DNA of 64,000 nucleotides from Xanthostigma xanthostigma (lineage: Eukaryota > Arthropoda > Insecta > Raphidioptera > Raphidiidae), in NCBI GenBank assembly GCA_963575645.1, contig OY754464.1, positions 83,984,948-84,048,947 on the forward strand, written 5' to 3'. Positions 1-12,137 of the stretch are shown in pieces. The translations under genes and the position numbers were made by a program. Under the pieces are notes generated by a model, which saw only the letters and a list, made by a program, of their open reading frames with translations, was not told where the DNA came from and did no database searches. Every line of letters starts with the position of its first letter. Positions within the stretch are counted from its first letter, which is position 1.

Positions 1-729
1 GTTTTTATTTCTATTAGATTTGTTTAGACTCTAGGAGCAAAGTTAAAATATTGGAGCATATCAAGGAAACTGATTGTGGAAGCGACTCGTTTTAATTCAT
101 TGAATTCTATTTAACCGATGTTTTCGTAAATTTGGAGAGATTGACTTGACATACGTTTCCAATCTTGAGGCAAATATAATAAATAGAACCTTGGTAGTGG
201 TTTCCAAAATTCCAAGTGAGTGAACTTGGTCGATCCGTTTGTAGTAGCAAAATATATGGGTAGTAGGTACACCTAAATATGCGAGTACATATTATATAGA
301 TGCACTCTCAGCGTGGTGTGATGTGTATAACATAAATGGAGCAATCCAACGTGTCGCATGCGCTGCTGTCACGTCACGTAGGACACGTTCGCGAGCTAAT
401 TCAATAATGTCATCTGATTCAAATCTAATGACGATGATGATCATTACATACGTACAACATGTTCACATCAAGTGCCTTGTTGTAGGTATTATCTAAATAT
501 AACGAGATAAATAGCGACAAAAGCTTGTGTTGTGTACCAGTTTTTTTTTTTTCTTTTACTTCCCACCTCAAAATTATGATACCTAGGGAAGTTTTAAATT
601 CAGTTCGCAAAAAAATTCTGGTTCTTAATATAGAGATATTCACGTTCTGATACCCTTTGAACTAAATTCTACAATAATTCTACAATAATTTATTTTTAAA
701 ACGGTCGACATTTTATTCTGTTTTGAATA
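1..729. other. AT-rich spacer, no gene seen
   Basis: No reading frame with recognisable protein content, no RNA gene and no clear repeat boundary were seen. A 72-codon frame on the minus strand is low complexity and is not supported. Confidence 0.5.
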
Positions 730-1190
730 TATTAATAATAATAATAAATAATAATAATAAATTTAATATTCAATTAAAACATACATAAAATAAAATTATC
801 GTAATCTTACTTAAGTTCTTAAAAACAACTTGTCCGTAAGAAACAATACCTTAAATTAAGTACGAAACTGTAGAGTGAAGTAAGAAAGTAATTAATTATT
901 TATTATTTTTATACAACTATATATTGTCGATTACTCCTTTTATAGTGTTGTAATTAAATTGTACCCAATTATTTAAATTAGCTTTATTTAAGGTCTCTTT
1001 GAGATTATTGGGCAAGATATTAAATAGTCTTGGACCTATATATCTGTAATTTCTTTGACCTATGGATTTTCTAACTGGAGGTACTTTCAAAAATAAACTG
1101 TCTCTTGCACGGGTTTTTTGTAAACAATCATTATCAACGTATGTTCCTATATTTTTAAAAGTGTGGATCAATGTCAGTATGAGCACAGTA
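730..1190 (-). mobile_element. Non-LTR retrotransposon 3' end (C-terminal ORF2 fragment)
   Basis: On the minus strand, 1186-917 encodes about 89 residues including GPRLFNILPNNLKE. This resembles APKLFNLLPAELKS in the C-terminal tail of the reverse-transcriptase element at 7737-9113. Downstream on the same strand, at about 762-731, is an ATT/AAT microsatellite, the usual 3' tail of such elements. The fragment lacks the polymerase core and is a 5'-truncated dead copy. Clade (CR1/Jockey group) is an inference. Confidence 0.6.
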
Positions 1191-1671
1191 ACGCCATCTC
1201 TGGGTCTAAAAATGGAAAGTTCAAATTTTGTCTCCCTCTAAATGAGACTTTTTAATAGCTCGCCTTTATTTCTGTAGTGGTATTTAATTACTGTTTTTGA
1301 AAAAAGGTATGGTGCTCTGTTTTAGCTCCCAACTCCATGCGCATGTTGCACAACATTCGAGAACGTAACATACGAGGGGTTTATTTTCAATTGTTTTATT
1401 AGCGGATTGAAATCCGTTTAAGCACAAACATAGCACGAATGTAGCTGACATGAATGCACCAGCCAACTATATATTCTATATTATACTCGGTAACCCCGTT
1501 AACCCGCAGTGGCGTGCGTGTCCATAAAAAAACACTATATTTAACAAATGCGATTCACCCTATTCTGTTATCATTTGACGTTAGATGATGACAAAAGACA
1601 ACGGGAATGTCATGGCGATATACTCGCTGCATACTGCAAAATGCGCTGTGTTAGTTTATCGTCAACAGAAA
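1191..1671. other. Spacer, nothing recognised
   Basis: No coding or RNA feature supported. A 60-codon minus-strand frame at 1466-1284 has no recognisable domain. Confidence 0.4.
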
Positions 1672-2049
1672 CAAAAAAACTTTTTAACAAAAAAATTAAA
1701 CCGCCGAAAAACTGAAAAGCAAAAAATAATAAATCTTTTTATTTAACTAAGTTATATTTAAGTAGTTGAACGTATGTGACAGTCTAGTATATCTAAGTAA
1801 TTTTGAGTCGGCGTCAACAATCCTTCGCCGGAAATCTCTGAGAGTTCACGAAGTTAATTGTTAATTTGATTTGATTATTTCTTTTAGTGATCTTTGTTCA
1901 TTGATTGTTTGACGCCGACTCAAAATTACTTAGATATACTAGACTGTCACATACGTTCAACTACTTAAATATAACTTAGTTAAATAAAAAGATTTATTAT
2001 TTTTTGCTTTCAGTTTTTCGGCGGTTTAATTTTTTTGTTAAAAAGTTTT
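1672..2049. repeat. Foldback element with ~140-bp inverted arms
   Basis: The left arm (about 1672-1817) and right arm (about 1909-2049) are nearly perfect reverse complements. The inner border reads GAGTCGGCGTCAA on the left and TTGACGCCGACTC on the right; the outer border is built on AAACTTTTTAACAAAAAAAT. A spacer of about 90 bp separates them. No coding capacity, so a non-autonomous foldback or MITE-like insertion. Superfamily not identified. Confidence 0.8.
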
Positions 2050-2080
2050 TATTTTATAATTTTTTGTGGCTATATAAATC

Positions 2081-2560
2081 ACCCCTATTTTCCCACCCTT
2101 AGGGTAGGAATTTTTTTTCTAAATTTATATGAGACCAACCTCGAGGTTATACCCTATCCAATAAAAAAATAATTATCAAAATCGGACTACTCTGTAAAAA
2201 GTTATGTGTGGTCATACATTACAATCAGTGAGTGAACAATCAATCATCCCCTGTTTTCCTACCCTTAGGGTTGGAATTTTTTTACCAAATTTAAATGGGA
2301 CCAACTTCGGAGTATACCCTTTCAAACAAAAAAATATTTATCAAAATCGGACTACTCTGTAAAAAGTTATGCGTGGTCATACATAAAAAAAAAAAAAAAA
2401 ATATACGCGTCGACTTGAGAACCTCCTCCGTTTTTGTTTTTCGTCGGTTAAAAAAACGCCAGGACTTGAGAATAATCCAGCTTTTGGCAGTGCCACAATG
2501 GCTCCACAATTACAAGCGCCCCCCTATAAGATTCTATAACGCGACCCACTGAAAATTACT
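2081..2560 (+). repeat. Duplicated dispersed repeat, likely retroelement 3' end
   Basis: Two copies of a ~140-bp unit lie in direct order (about 2081-2219 and 2245-2385). Both start around CCCACCCTTAGGG-like sequence and end in AAAAAGTTATGYGTGGTCATACAT. The second is followed by an A-run and a tail with ACGCGTCGACTTGAGAACC. I associate this tail type with 3' ends of lepidopteran non-LTR elements; family assignment is from memory and uncertain. The overlapping 72- and 85-codon frames are not genes. Confidence 0.55.
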
Positions 2561-2811
2561 AAATACTTTCAACGAAAATTATTTTGAACAAGTTGTTGGA
2601 GTTCAGTTAATATCTTCTTACAGTATTTTTTATATGACTGTCGCATATTTCTATTCAAAGTAAAAAAAAAAACTTCCGATGTCACTACATGGTTTTTGGA
2701 AGGCCCCACAGTGATATAATCAATAATCTACAAAACAGTATCAACATATTACAATGACGCATTTCTAGGTTAGGATGTGATATTTGTCAACCAACGAACG
2801 CAACCCATAAG

Positions 2812-3140
2812 TATAATACGCGCCACGAATCTAAAAGGCTCGGAAGCTAGATGCGAATGCGGGCTTGCGCTTGTACAGTCTGTTGAAAAACTACAAACTC
2901 GCAACTCAAGAAAACTAAAATAACAATAACAACTTGACAATAGCGTACTCGACTGTACTTTAAAGCAGGAAAGCGACAAGTGACAAAGGCAACGAGCGCG
3001 ATCACGGCCAATCACCGACGAGCGCACGTTCCGTGCAGGTAGCTGGGAGGTGGTGGGAGTCTCAACGGCTCTAAAATGTGCCTTTGCGACGCTGTTTGTG
3101 ACTAATTTCCGAACCTTTCAGATTCGTGGCGCGTATTATA
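2812..3140. mobile_element. Short DNA transposon (MITE) with ~32-bp TIRs
   Basis: The left end TATAATACGCGCCACGAATC (from 2812) is repeated in inverted orientation as GATTCGTGGCGCGTATTATA ending at 3140. The match continues inward over about 32 bp with two mismatches. The interior (about 265 bp) has no convincing ORF. No clear target-site duplication was found. Superfamily not assigned. Confidence 0.7.
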
Positions 3141-4401
3141 GTGCATAAATACGGCACTACGGATCCCTATCATGTGTGTGTTGTAGTTGTATAAGAAAAA
3201 TTGTATCAATATTTTTCAGTATATAAAACGCCACTGTCATTAACTAACCCTCATCTAGCTTACATCTGAGTGCTTATTGTGCAGTGTTTGAAAGCTTTTG
3301 AAATATGTGAGAGGACTAAAACACTACAATGGCGTCACTATATTAATCCTGAAAAATATTGTCTGCACCGCAGATAGTAAATTCAGTCAAATCGTATGAC
3401 TGCGTCGATCAATACATTTTTTGGCAATATTTATTTATTAGTTTCAGTTCAAATGAAATTAGGAACACGAAATTCTATTAAACAAATAACAACAAATAAA
3501 AAGTTCATTTTTGAATTTTTCAGAATAGTAGTGTTTTAATACAGTATCTGAGCATTTGTATAAAATCATGTGAATATGGCGTAAAATTATACAATCATTG
3601 ACTTACAATAATACTTATGTCTCTACTCGCTGGCTATTTTACTCTCTGTCGAGTGAAATCTGGTGACATTTGTTGCACCGAGATTTGGAAAAAATTAGCA
3701 TTACAATTATTTTAAATGCAGAAAGTTCCAGCTGAAAAGAGCTGTGACGCTACTTTATATATCGTTTATATTTGAGTAGGTACAATGTCAAATCGAGCAA
3801 GATTGTGTTTATGCGAATAGTTTTCTTGTAACCACATCGCTACAAGAAAACAAAATAATATAACGTGACGTATCTACGTATTTGTCTGGATAATACATAA
3901 ATTAATTCAAATTATGCCTGTGTACGAAATTTACATAACAAAAGAAAACATAAGCGGCAATAATTTATACAATAATAATAACTAGAACATTTATACTATG
4001 CACGTCTGCCCTGGGTGCAAAACAGGGATTTAGTGAAATCAAAATATTATGTTGGTCACACCAAAAGTACACGGCGGCGCAATTTCGTAATATAGGTACC
4101 TAGGCATTTTATTTAACATCATTTAAATTTAATACATTTTTTGCCGTCTGTATTCAGAACAAAATTACCTAACATACCCTTCTGACAGTTCTGACACCTG
4201 GGATAGTTAGGCATTAATTGTATCGTTTACAATTAAAGTCGAACGGGAAACTTGGAGATAGTTTACATATTTTGGCAAAATATGTTCTAAAAGATGCTCG
4301 ACAACTGAGGTCATTAGCGTCTAAAGTTTTAAAAGAAGAATAAAACAATATAATAGTACAAATGTTAAGAGCACTATAGTTGAAACAAATATAAAAAAAA
4401 C
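3141..4401. other. Spacer, no gene seen
   Basis: AT-rich DNA. Only one weak promoter-like motif (3222-3228) was noticed. No RNA gene or coding exon could be supported. Confidence 0.4.
3222..3228 (+). promoter_or_regulatory. Possible TATA box
   Basis: TATAAAA lies in a local context (GTATATAAAACGCC) that looks like an insect core promoter, and ATTGTGCAGTG follows about 60 bp downstream. It could start a non-coding 5' exon of the + strand Dg gene 10 kb away, but no connecting splice site can be shown. Chance occurrence is quite possible in AT-rich DNA. Confidence 0.15.
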
Positions 4402-5893
4402 CGGTCAAGTGCGAGTCGGACTCGCACACGAAGGGTTCCGTACACTATGTACTTTTTAAATACTTTTGTAAAAGAAACAAGAGAGGCGCTATAACAATAT
4501 GTAACCAGTGGGAGTATGCAAGTAGTTCAAGAATTTCAAGGCGTGAAATTTTACATAATTCACCCCGGCGTTTTTATATTATAAACACTTTTTTTACAAA
4601 AATTTCTTGTAGAATAAAATAATATAAAGTTTTGATAAATATACCATTATATCAAATAACCACGTTATGGCAAATATCTCTGTTGCGCATACGCCGATTT
4701 CCCCAAAAAAAAAAATACAAAACTTTAGAATACTAAACCATTATGAAAAATATACCATTATTATATAAAAACAATGTTATAGCATATATCTCTTCTGCGC
4801 ATGCGCCGCCTTTCCCCCTAAAACTTTTTACAAAACTTTCTTTTAAACCATTATGAAATATATACTATTATTATATAAAACAACTTTATTGCATATATTT
4901 CTTTTGCGCATGCGCCAATTTTTCCCAAAAAATTTACAAAACTTTTGTAAACATACATAGAATAATAAACCGTTATGAAAAGTATGCCGTTATTATATAA
5001 AAACCAGCCTTATAGTATATATTTCTTCTACGCATGCGCCGATTTTTTTCAAAAATTTATTTTACAAAGCTCCTGTAAAACAAAATAATAAGCCGTTATG
5101 AAAAGTATACTATTATCTTATAAAAACAACATTATAATATATATTTCTTTTGCGCTTGCGCCGACGTCTCTCAAAAACAATAGGCCTCTTCATATTTGCA
5201 TATCAAATATCCTCCCAAAATTTGGTTTCATTCCGCTCATCCATGGTGTTGGAATGGTAAAAAATGTAAAAAATGACGTTTGCATCTGTCAAAGCAATAT
5301 GTTCTAATAATTAAAATTAGTTATTCAAATCGTTAACTCAGAAGGCGTTGCATTTCACAAAATACTAATGTCAAAAGACTGACTAATATTTGAAATGACA
5401 TTCGTTTTTGAACAAATGCAATCTTTTTTTTAAGACAAAACATACGCAATATTTAAATTCCCATAGTACACTATGCAACAAACGAAGACAGACGATCTCC
5501 GTGTATGCTATGGATTAGACAAAATTGAATTTATACATTATATTTCTATATAAAGCTGTAGAAAAAAAGTGTTTCGACGAATTCTGTTATACAAAATTTA
5601 TGTAAAATTTTCTCCTCTTTCGTTTAAGACAGGTCTCGAAACGATCTGATTTAAATTGAGCGAATTATAAGCAAAAAACTTAGTTTGCTCCTCTTTGGGA
5701 GTTTTGGGGGGTTTTTAATTATTTGTTGTTCTAGCGGCAATAGAAATACACACTCTGTGAAAATTTCAACTCTCTACCTATTACGGTTCTTGAGATACAG
5801 CCCGCTGACAGACAGACAGACAGACGGACAGACGGACAGCGGAGGCTTAGTAATAGGGTCCCGTTTGAGCACCCTTCGGGTACGGAACCCTAA
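4402..5893 (+). mobile_element. Dispersed repeat with GGGTTCCGTAC/GTACGGAACCC ends
   Basis: The element opens with CCGGTCAAGTGCGAGTCGG and AGGGTTCCGTAC, and closes with GTACGGAACCCTAAA, so its termini contain a short inverted repeat. Near the right end is a CAGACAGACAGACAGACGGA run followed by GGGTCCCGTTTGAGC. I recognise this end combination as a very common lepidopteran interspersed repeat but cannot name the family with certainty. No reverse transcriptase or transposase was found inside. The interior carries a short tandem array (4620-5170). Confidence 0.65.
4620..5170 (+). repeat. Diverged tandem array, ~109-124 bp units with GCGCATGCGCC core
   Basis: Five imperfect units follow one another. 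Each holds a CCRTTATGAAAAATATACC-like segment, a TTATATAAAA segment and a GCGCATGCGCC-like core. Cores lie near 4684, 4796, 4905, 5029 and 5151, two of them with substitutions (GCGCATACGCC, GCGCTTGCGCC). The array is inside the dispersed repeat 4402-5893. The core matches the vertebrate NRF-1 consensus, but function is not implied. Confidence 0.7.
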
Positions 5894-5900
5894 AAATACA

Positions 5901-6040
5901 GAATAGTTACTTCTTAGCACAACAGTTTTATTAGCGGATGTACATTTCGGGAGCTATGCTCTCATCTTCAGTTTGCTGAAGATAGCTCCCGAAATGTACA
6001 TCCGCTAATAAAACTGTTGTGGTAAGAAGTATAACTATTC
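5901..6040. repeat. Palindromic foldback MITE (~140 bp)
   Basis: GAATAGTTACTTCTTAGCAC at the left is mirrored by GTAAGAAGTATAACTATTC at the right. The arms (about 5901-5969 and 5977-6040) share CTAATAAAACTGTTGT and GGGAGCTAT-type sequence and pair almost completely around a short loop. It sits directly downstream of the repeat ending at 5893. Confidence 0.8.
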
Positions 6041-7736
6041 TTTATTTTTTATTTTTGTTTCAACCACAGTGCTCTTATATATGGTAAATTAATATAAATA
6101 TTTTTTCTAAATTCGGAAATTCAGTTTTTTCGGTGTACCTACCAAATGTTTATGAACGTGTATTTAGAAAAAAAAATGTTTTATAGATGTTACATAATAT
6201 CGAAGGTAAAGCTTTGACATTTTAAGGTAACCTTTAAAACGTGTCTGTTTAAAGGTTATTCTCTAATAATCTGCACATATGGAGAAATCATTTATTTATG
6301 ATAGATATCAAACTTTTTATCCGATTTTTTTAAAGTAAAGCGTATCGCTACTCGCAATGTACAACAAATATGTATATTTCTATTGTGCATCAACTCGATT
6401 AATATTTCAAAGATCCTTTGCAGAGAGCTATATAACAGCCTACAATTAATTAACATTATACGCCGAAAGAAAATTGAATTGAAAGTCAGTATTTAGAAAC
6501 AAACTAAATGTGTCACCGAAGTGTTTTGCTCTTTGACATTGCCATATATAACAATAAAAATAAATTAAACTTAATTTTTATACGTGCCAGTTACAATATG
6601 TACCTAATAAAGAATATTATTAACATATTATAATATTTCGTATGTCAATTTTTTACATTTAAAATGAATATGTTGGTAAACAATGCGAAAATCTATTTAT
6701 TTTTACTGATCTGCAAAACGTTTCGATAATTCCGTTACCTACTCTTTTAGCTTAGAACGTGTTTCATACTCTTTAAATGTAATAGAGGAAGAGCCAGCGA
6801 CAAATTTCGTGTGGTCATTTCAAAACTGGTTGAAAATGTAGGTATTGATGCATACAATAAAAGTTGATTCTGGTATCTCCCTGCGATCAACCCGAAAATA
6901 TTTTGGAAAAAAAAGTAGCTGACAAGCATGCTTTGGTTAATTTTTACATGTAAAATTATACTTATTATGTACCCTGTCAAAAGAATAGCAACTTATAATA
7001 AAAATATTAACATTTGACATAATAAATAAAATTTCTGTCAACGTGGATTCACATAAGCTTTGACAGATCTTCAGAACAAAAGAGCAGTTGATTTTTTTTT
7101 ATTGTTCAGCAGGTATACTTCAATATCCATACATTTTCACGAGTTTTGAAATGACTACCCGAAATCGGTAGCCGGTTCTTGCGCTCTATAAAAGCTTTCA
7201 TGAAATAAAGGGGCCAATGATCCCACAAATTTTATTTTTCTTAGCGTGCATTGACATTATTTTGTAAATGGGGTGTCGAACTCTCCACTCAGTGTTAGCC
7301 CTACACACAAACATTAGTCTATCGAATCCGCGATTCATGCCACTGCACCATTATGTGGCATTTATCGCTGCCAGAGTTAAACCTGCTCTAGTTCTACTAT
7401 GCGCTAATATTATTACGCTATAGTGTCGGCTATCTGTTTCTAGAAAGATTTCAAGAATTTTGACAGCGAAGCGTATGATCTTTGAAGGGAAGTTTCGAAA
7501 GTACGAGGTTTGCTAGGCTAGACAGAATAGATGTTTATTTGTTTTAGTTTCAGGCATGAAAAGTAGCTATTTTAGAGAAGAATATTCAGAAAGATATTTA
7601 GTAAACTTCTGGGAATTTATCTCGTCGATAAATAATAAAAATCGGTATATAGGTAATCGCGAATCCTCAATGCGTGTGCAATTTGCAATTGTTTTAAATC
7701 CTTCTTCGAAAACTATGCAACATTGGAATACGTGGA
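6041..7736. other. Spacer, no gene seen
   Basis: AT-rich with scattered short frames of 60-80 codons lacking domains. No RNA gene or repeat boundary was recognised. Confidence 0.4.
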
Positions 7737-9113
7737 GTGGCGTTGGAGTGGTTTGAGAGTTATCTCCTTGGTAGAAAGCAAGTTTCAAAAGTGAACGGTG
7801 TAGTCAGCGAGGAACAAACGATTACGTTTGGTGTTCCGCAAGGTACAGTCTTAGGTCCAATATTGTTTTTAATATACATGAATGACCTCTGCAAATTAGA
7901 TATTGACGGATCAATTGTTTCTTTCGCTGACGATACTGTTCTGTACTTTTCTGCTGAAACCTGGTGCGAAACCCATACTAAGGCATCGAATGGCATAACA
8001 AAAGTACATGACTGGCTTACTAATAACTTACTTACCTTAAATACAGATAAGACTAAATATATGACTTTCAGCCCAACTACTCACGGACAACCAGACTATG
8101 TAAATTTAGCAATTCATCAGTGCGGACAAAACAGACAACGGAAATGTAATTGTAAAACCTTAAATAAAACAGAAAATATCAAATATTTAGGTGTGACAAT
8201 TGACAATAGACTCAAATGGACCATTCACGTACAGAACTTGACAAATCGACTACGAAAACTTATATATATATTTCTATCTTTACGTAATATCTTAAATAGA
8301 CAACTTATGAAAAATGTATATTTTGCTTTATGTCAATCCATACTTAGTTATGGTATAGCTGCTTAGGGGGGTACCTACAAATCCATTCTTGCACCACTCA
8401 AAAACACGATAAAATTACTTGTTCGTATTATTTTGCATAAGGATCGATTATTCCCTTCCAAAGAATTGTTCAAAGAATTCACAGTTCTACAGATAGAACA
8501 AATTTACACTAGAACAATTCTTTCCTTTTACCACCGACACCCTAACCTTCAAAATCCTATCGATCATTCGTACCTGACAAGATCCCAAAGCCATTACTCT
8601 GTCCAAACCCCTAAAATGTCAAAAACTTTTGGCCAGAAACATATGGTGTTCCTTGCCCCAAAACTATTCAACCTACTGCCTGCAGAACTGAAGTCCATCA
8701 ATAAACAAGAAACTCGCAAATTCAAATCAAAGCTAACAGACTGGTTAATTAAAGAAGAAAACTTAGACTGCATCCAGCAAATACTTTCGTAAGATTGCTC
8801 CATTCAATATTACACGTAACACATACCACTGTATTATCACCTTACCATTCATACATATATACACACATAAACAAAACAATACACATACAAATAAAAACAC
8901 GATTCACAGACACTAACATACACTTTCAAATACTAACCCACGCTACGCCATACACTGTTTTACGATTATTTTTCAATTAATTGCTCCTACCCTAGCACTG
9001 ACTTAAGTCAAGTTGGGTAGGAAAATTCCGTAATTTTAGATTTATAATTTGTTTTGTTTTGTAACATTTTTGTGGGAATAAAATTTATTATTATTATTAT
9101 TATTATTTTTGCG
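7737..9113 (+). mobile_element. 5'-truncated non-LTR retrotransposon with reverse transcriptase
   Basis: One frame (7737-8366, then 8367-8792 in the same frame) encodes the catalytic and thumb part of a non-LTR reverse transcriptase. It includes GVPQGTVLGPILFLIYMND, the catalytic FADD motif (SFADDTVLYF) and KYLGVTID, then a basic C-terminal tail with APKLFNLLPAELK. A single TAG at 8364-8366 interrupts the frame where the family usually has tryptophan (IAA-stop-GGTY). Endonuclease and ORF1 are absent, so the copy is 5'-truncated near 7737. The element ends in an ATT microsatellite (about 9086-9113). It belongs to the Jockey/CR1 group by motif pattern; the exact clade is not determined. Confidence 0.85.
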
Positions 9114-9955
9114 ACAAATTTCCAACTTCAATGAAACGAATATAGCGTTTACCTATAATAGGGTTGTACATAAATCGTATGCTTTAATCTAAGGCAATCA
9201 ATAAAGCGTCCGGCTCTCTACCTCTTTGCCTTGCTAACATTGCTTATGTTACCAGTTCTCATGTCGGATAGACTATAGAGGACTAATCATCTATCTACTG
9301 TGCGATCGGCGAAAGAAGACCGGTGGGGAAAGGGCAAGAAGTCGCTGATGTGTTCCCAAATTATCGGAATTCATAGGCGGCGCATAGCAAGGCATGCAAA
9401 CAATGTATAGCTTTTAATTTTAAGGCATTATTTTGAGCCTCTAACTCGCACATTTTAATTACATTCGCTATGACCTCCCTAGCGCCACTTCTAACTGTTT
9501 TTCCATTTTGATGATATTCAGACAACACCCCTCAACTTAGTCCGTGGACGCACACCTATGTACTGTCTGGTGTATGATTTTTTTGTACTGTTAGCAAGTG
9601 TCGCTGTATAGTTGTACAGCTATGGCAATAGTACAATTATCGCGATACGACAATTGTGAATCGTTTGGTCGACTGAACTCCCTTATTGCATAGAAGCGGT
9701 TCCAGGATCATTACCTTTTACTAATATAAAATACATGTGCGCTCTTCTGCAATAAGGTCATAGGACTACATTCCATAGACCGGTCTTCTTTTAAAAATCC
9801 AACAGTAGCTACTAAGTCCTGCTTCACAATAACATATTGCTTTGATCAGTTTTTTGCTAATGACATTTCAACGACTGAAACCGGTCATTATTTTATAATA
9901 GTAGCGTCCCTAAAATCTAAATAATGAAAATGGAATCTATACTAATTATATATAA
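9114..9955. other. Spacer, no gene seen
   Basis: No coding or RNA feature supported. Confidence 0.4.
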
Positions 9956-10345
9956 AGCTGAAGCATATATTTAATAATTGACTATATGAATCATTGTCAA
10001 GCTACTCAATGTGCGGTGAGCGAAGGCAACAAAGCGTATCGAAAATATATCTGTGTCTCTTTCTTCGATGTAATTCCCTGATTTCTCCGATGATGGGATT
10101 GGTTGATGTACTTGCATTCAATCTGAATAAAGTATCTACGTTTCAAAAACTTTGTCTTTTTCTATGACGTTAACATGAGCGTACCCAGCTCCTGGCCCAG
10201 GAGGGGACAAATTATAGATTTCTTAAGCCGGCCCCCCGTGCTTGTTTTGCCCTTCTGGATACGCCAGTGCTTACGGCGTAAAAAAAGACAAAAGTATATT
10301 TTTGCACCGTAATGGTACGATTGTGATTTTATTGCTATGCTCAGT
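9956..10345 (+). repeat. Dispersed repeat, copy 1 of 2 (inverted copy at 62155-62525)
   Basis: Shared landmarks include GATGGGATTGGTTGATGTAC, AAAGTATCTACGTTTCAAAAACTTTGTC, TTACGGCGTAAAAAAAGAC and CTATGCTCAGTATAGAAT. The reverse complements appear in the same order at 62155-62525. No ORF. Type unknown. Confidence 0.7.
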
Positions 10346-10680
10346 ATAGAATAAAAGTATATGTATTGTTTGTTTGGTTGAACGCGGTAATCTCAGGATT
10401 CCAGGAACTACTGGTTCGAATTGAACATTTTTGTTTTGTTGGATAGTCCATTTATCGAGGAAAGCTATATAGGCTACGACCAACAGGAGCGGAGCATCAA
10501 TGAAAAGTGTTGAAATTTATAACAAAATTTGTGCATCCGACAAAAACTTTTGAACGGTAACTCCGATCATCATGAAATTTGGACACAACATTCATCTCGG
10601 TGAACTAAGATGAACGTGCGTACTCATGTCCCTGCATTCGTTCTTTTGCACCCGGGTGAAACCAGACGGGACCGCTAGTA
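10346..10680 (-). repeat. Repeat B (CTAGCGGTCCCG family), minus copy
   Basis: Reading the minus strand from 10680: ACTAGCGGTCCCGTCTGG, CACCCGGGTGCAAAAGAACG, a central AACTCCGATCATCATGAAAT-type segment, and the terminal AACTACTGGTTCGAATTG and GAACGCGGTAATCTC. The same layout occurs on the + strand at 37491-37849, 39887-40508 and 59636-59800. No coding capacity. Probably a retroelement-derived or SINE-like family; not named. Confidence 0.75.
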
Positions 10681-11314
10681 TACTATAAAAACCGATTGTA
10701 GAACATTAAGCTAAAGTGTGTGCCCGCGACACATGCCTTTTTTACTTAATGAGAATTCGAGGAGAAGAGCAATCTTCGGTATTTTAGTTAATTACTCCAA
10801 CAAATAAAAATGTATTATATCTACTTATAAGGTTATAGTTCGATTTTTTCTGCAAGTTTATTTTAGACACATCCTAAGCAGTGATCGTTTTCAATTTCTC
10901 TGTAATATTTTATCTGTGCTTCTGTGAGATGTTTACGTATACTTATGTATTTTCATTTCCTGGAAAACTGATGTGAAAATCAATAACTAATGCTTATGAC
11001 TTGTCTGTATCTTGTGTTTACCTGGGAAAAAGGAAAATTACAGTTTAGATATACAGCCTGGTATCAGCAAAAACGACCGCCAACGTTTAATAGTAAATTC
11101 GTCCAATTTATCCACATACCTATACAAAAGTGCACCATTTTGAAATTATCGTCCGTTAAAGTTGGTTTTAATAATATCAGAACTGTCTTTGATAAAATCA
11201 AAAGACGTGTAATTTTGGAACTTGCTTATCACTCATGAAAAAGTAAATAATCCTACGAAAAGAGAATAAAAGAACACTGAAAATGATGAAATATTTAATA
11301 CTATGAGTGCAATA
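10681..11314. other. Spacer, no gene seen
   Basis: An 82-codon + frame at 10990-11238 has no domain and no splice support; it is left unannotated. Confidence 0.4.
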
Positions 11315-11627
11315 TTTTTGACGTGATAACGTCTTATAAATTGATGAAAACACCAGCTGCACGCACGAAAAAGTGTAACGCCGTAACGTTCCGCCTGACC
11401 CTGTGCGTGCAAGCGAGAGCGCAGTATAAGCGATAGAGAAGCACGATCGGCCCATGCTTAAAAATATGTATTTTGCTTTGGTTGATCAAATTATTAGTCG
11501 GTAAAAATATAGTTTGACAGCTACTAAAATTTAGGTTATGTATTATTAAATATGATATTCGAGCGGAATACGTAATCACGTAAAACTATCGTCCGTAAAC
11601 CGACTTTACAGACAACCAATTTTTTTG
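11315..11627 (+). mobile_element. Repeat C, short form (copy 1)
   Basis: It begins TTTTGACGTGATAACGTC and ends ATACGTAATCACGTAAAAC, CGTCCGTAAACCGACTTTACAG, ACAACCAATTTTT. Both ends carry a small hairpin with ACGT arms around GATA/TATC, in inverted orientation. The interior has CACGCACGAAAAAGTGTAACG, CCCTGTGCGTGC and GCACGATCGGCCCATGC. Copy 3 at 18623-18921 is nearly identical. No ORF of note, so non-autonomous. Superfamily not recognised. Confidence 0.75.
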
Positions 11628-11734
11628 TTAAATTTTCTAAATCCAAAAATTGAGCACATACGGTAACAAGAAGCTTAAGAATAAGTGGATTTTGTCCCTG
11701 AGTGTCGATAAGAACCAAATACGATTTTCATGTG

Positions 11735-11881
11735 ATATGGTAGCTATGTAAACCGTTAATGCATTACAGAAAATCGCTCCACATAAAATGCAACATGGAC
11801 CGGGCGCTCAAAAGAGGTTCGTTTGCATTTTATGTGGAGCGATTTTCTGTAAAGCATTAACGGTTTCCATAGCTACCATAT
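11735..11881. repeat. Palindromic foldback MITE (~147 bp)
   Basis: The left arm from 11735 (ATATGGTAGCTATGTAAACC, GAAAATCGCTCCACATAAAA) is mirrored by TTTTATGTGGAGCGATTTTC and GGTTTCCATAGCTACCATAT ending at 11881. A ~30-bp loop separates the arms. No coding potential. Confidence 0.8.
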
Positions 11882-12137
11882 CAACAAAATTATTGTGTGT
11901 ACGACTTTTAGGTTACGAGGCAAGTGTTCTACCTCGCAGGAACCTTAACTTTATCGGTTACGGTATACGTACATTGCGACACGTTTGTTACATTTTCAAT
12001 TTCGATAATGAATTTTACTGTATAATCGTGTCAAAAAAGTTTTACTTAAAAAAAAATTTACATCTACGCTACTGAGTGTATGTTTATTCGGTGCTATGGC
12101 AATATGACAGCTATAATAGCGTTGATAGCCAGCGTAT

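Noticed and set aside
2295-2552. 85-codon frame as a gene
   Set aside because: It is the translated 3' end of a dispersed repeat with a poly-A run (KKKKK).
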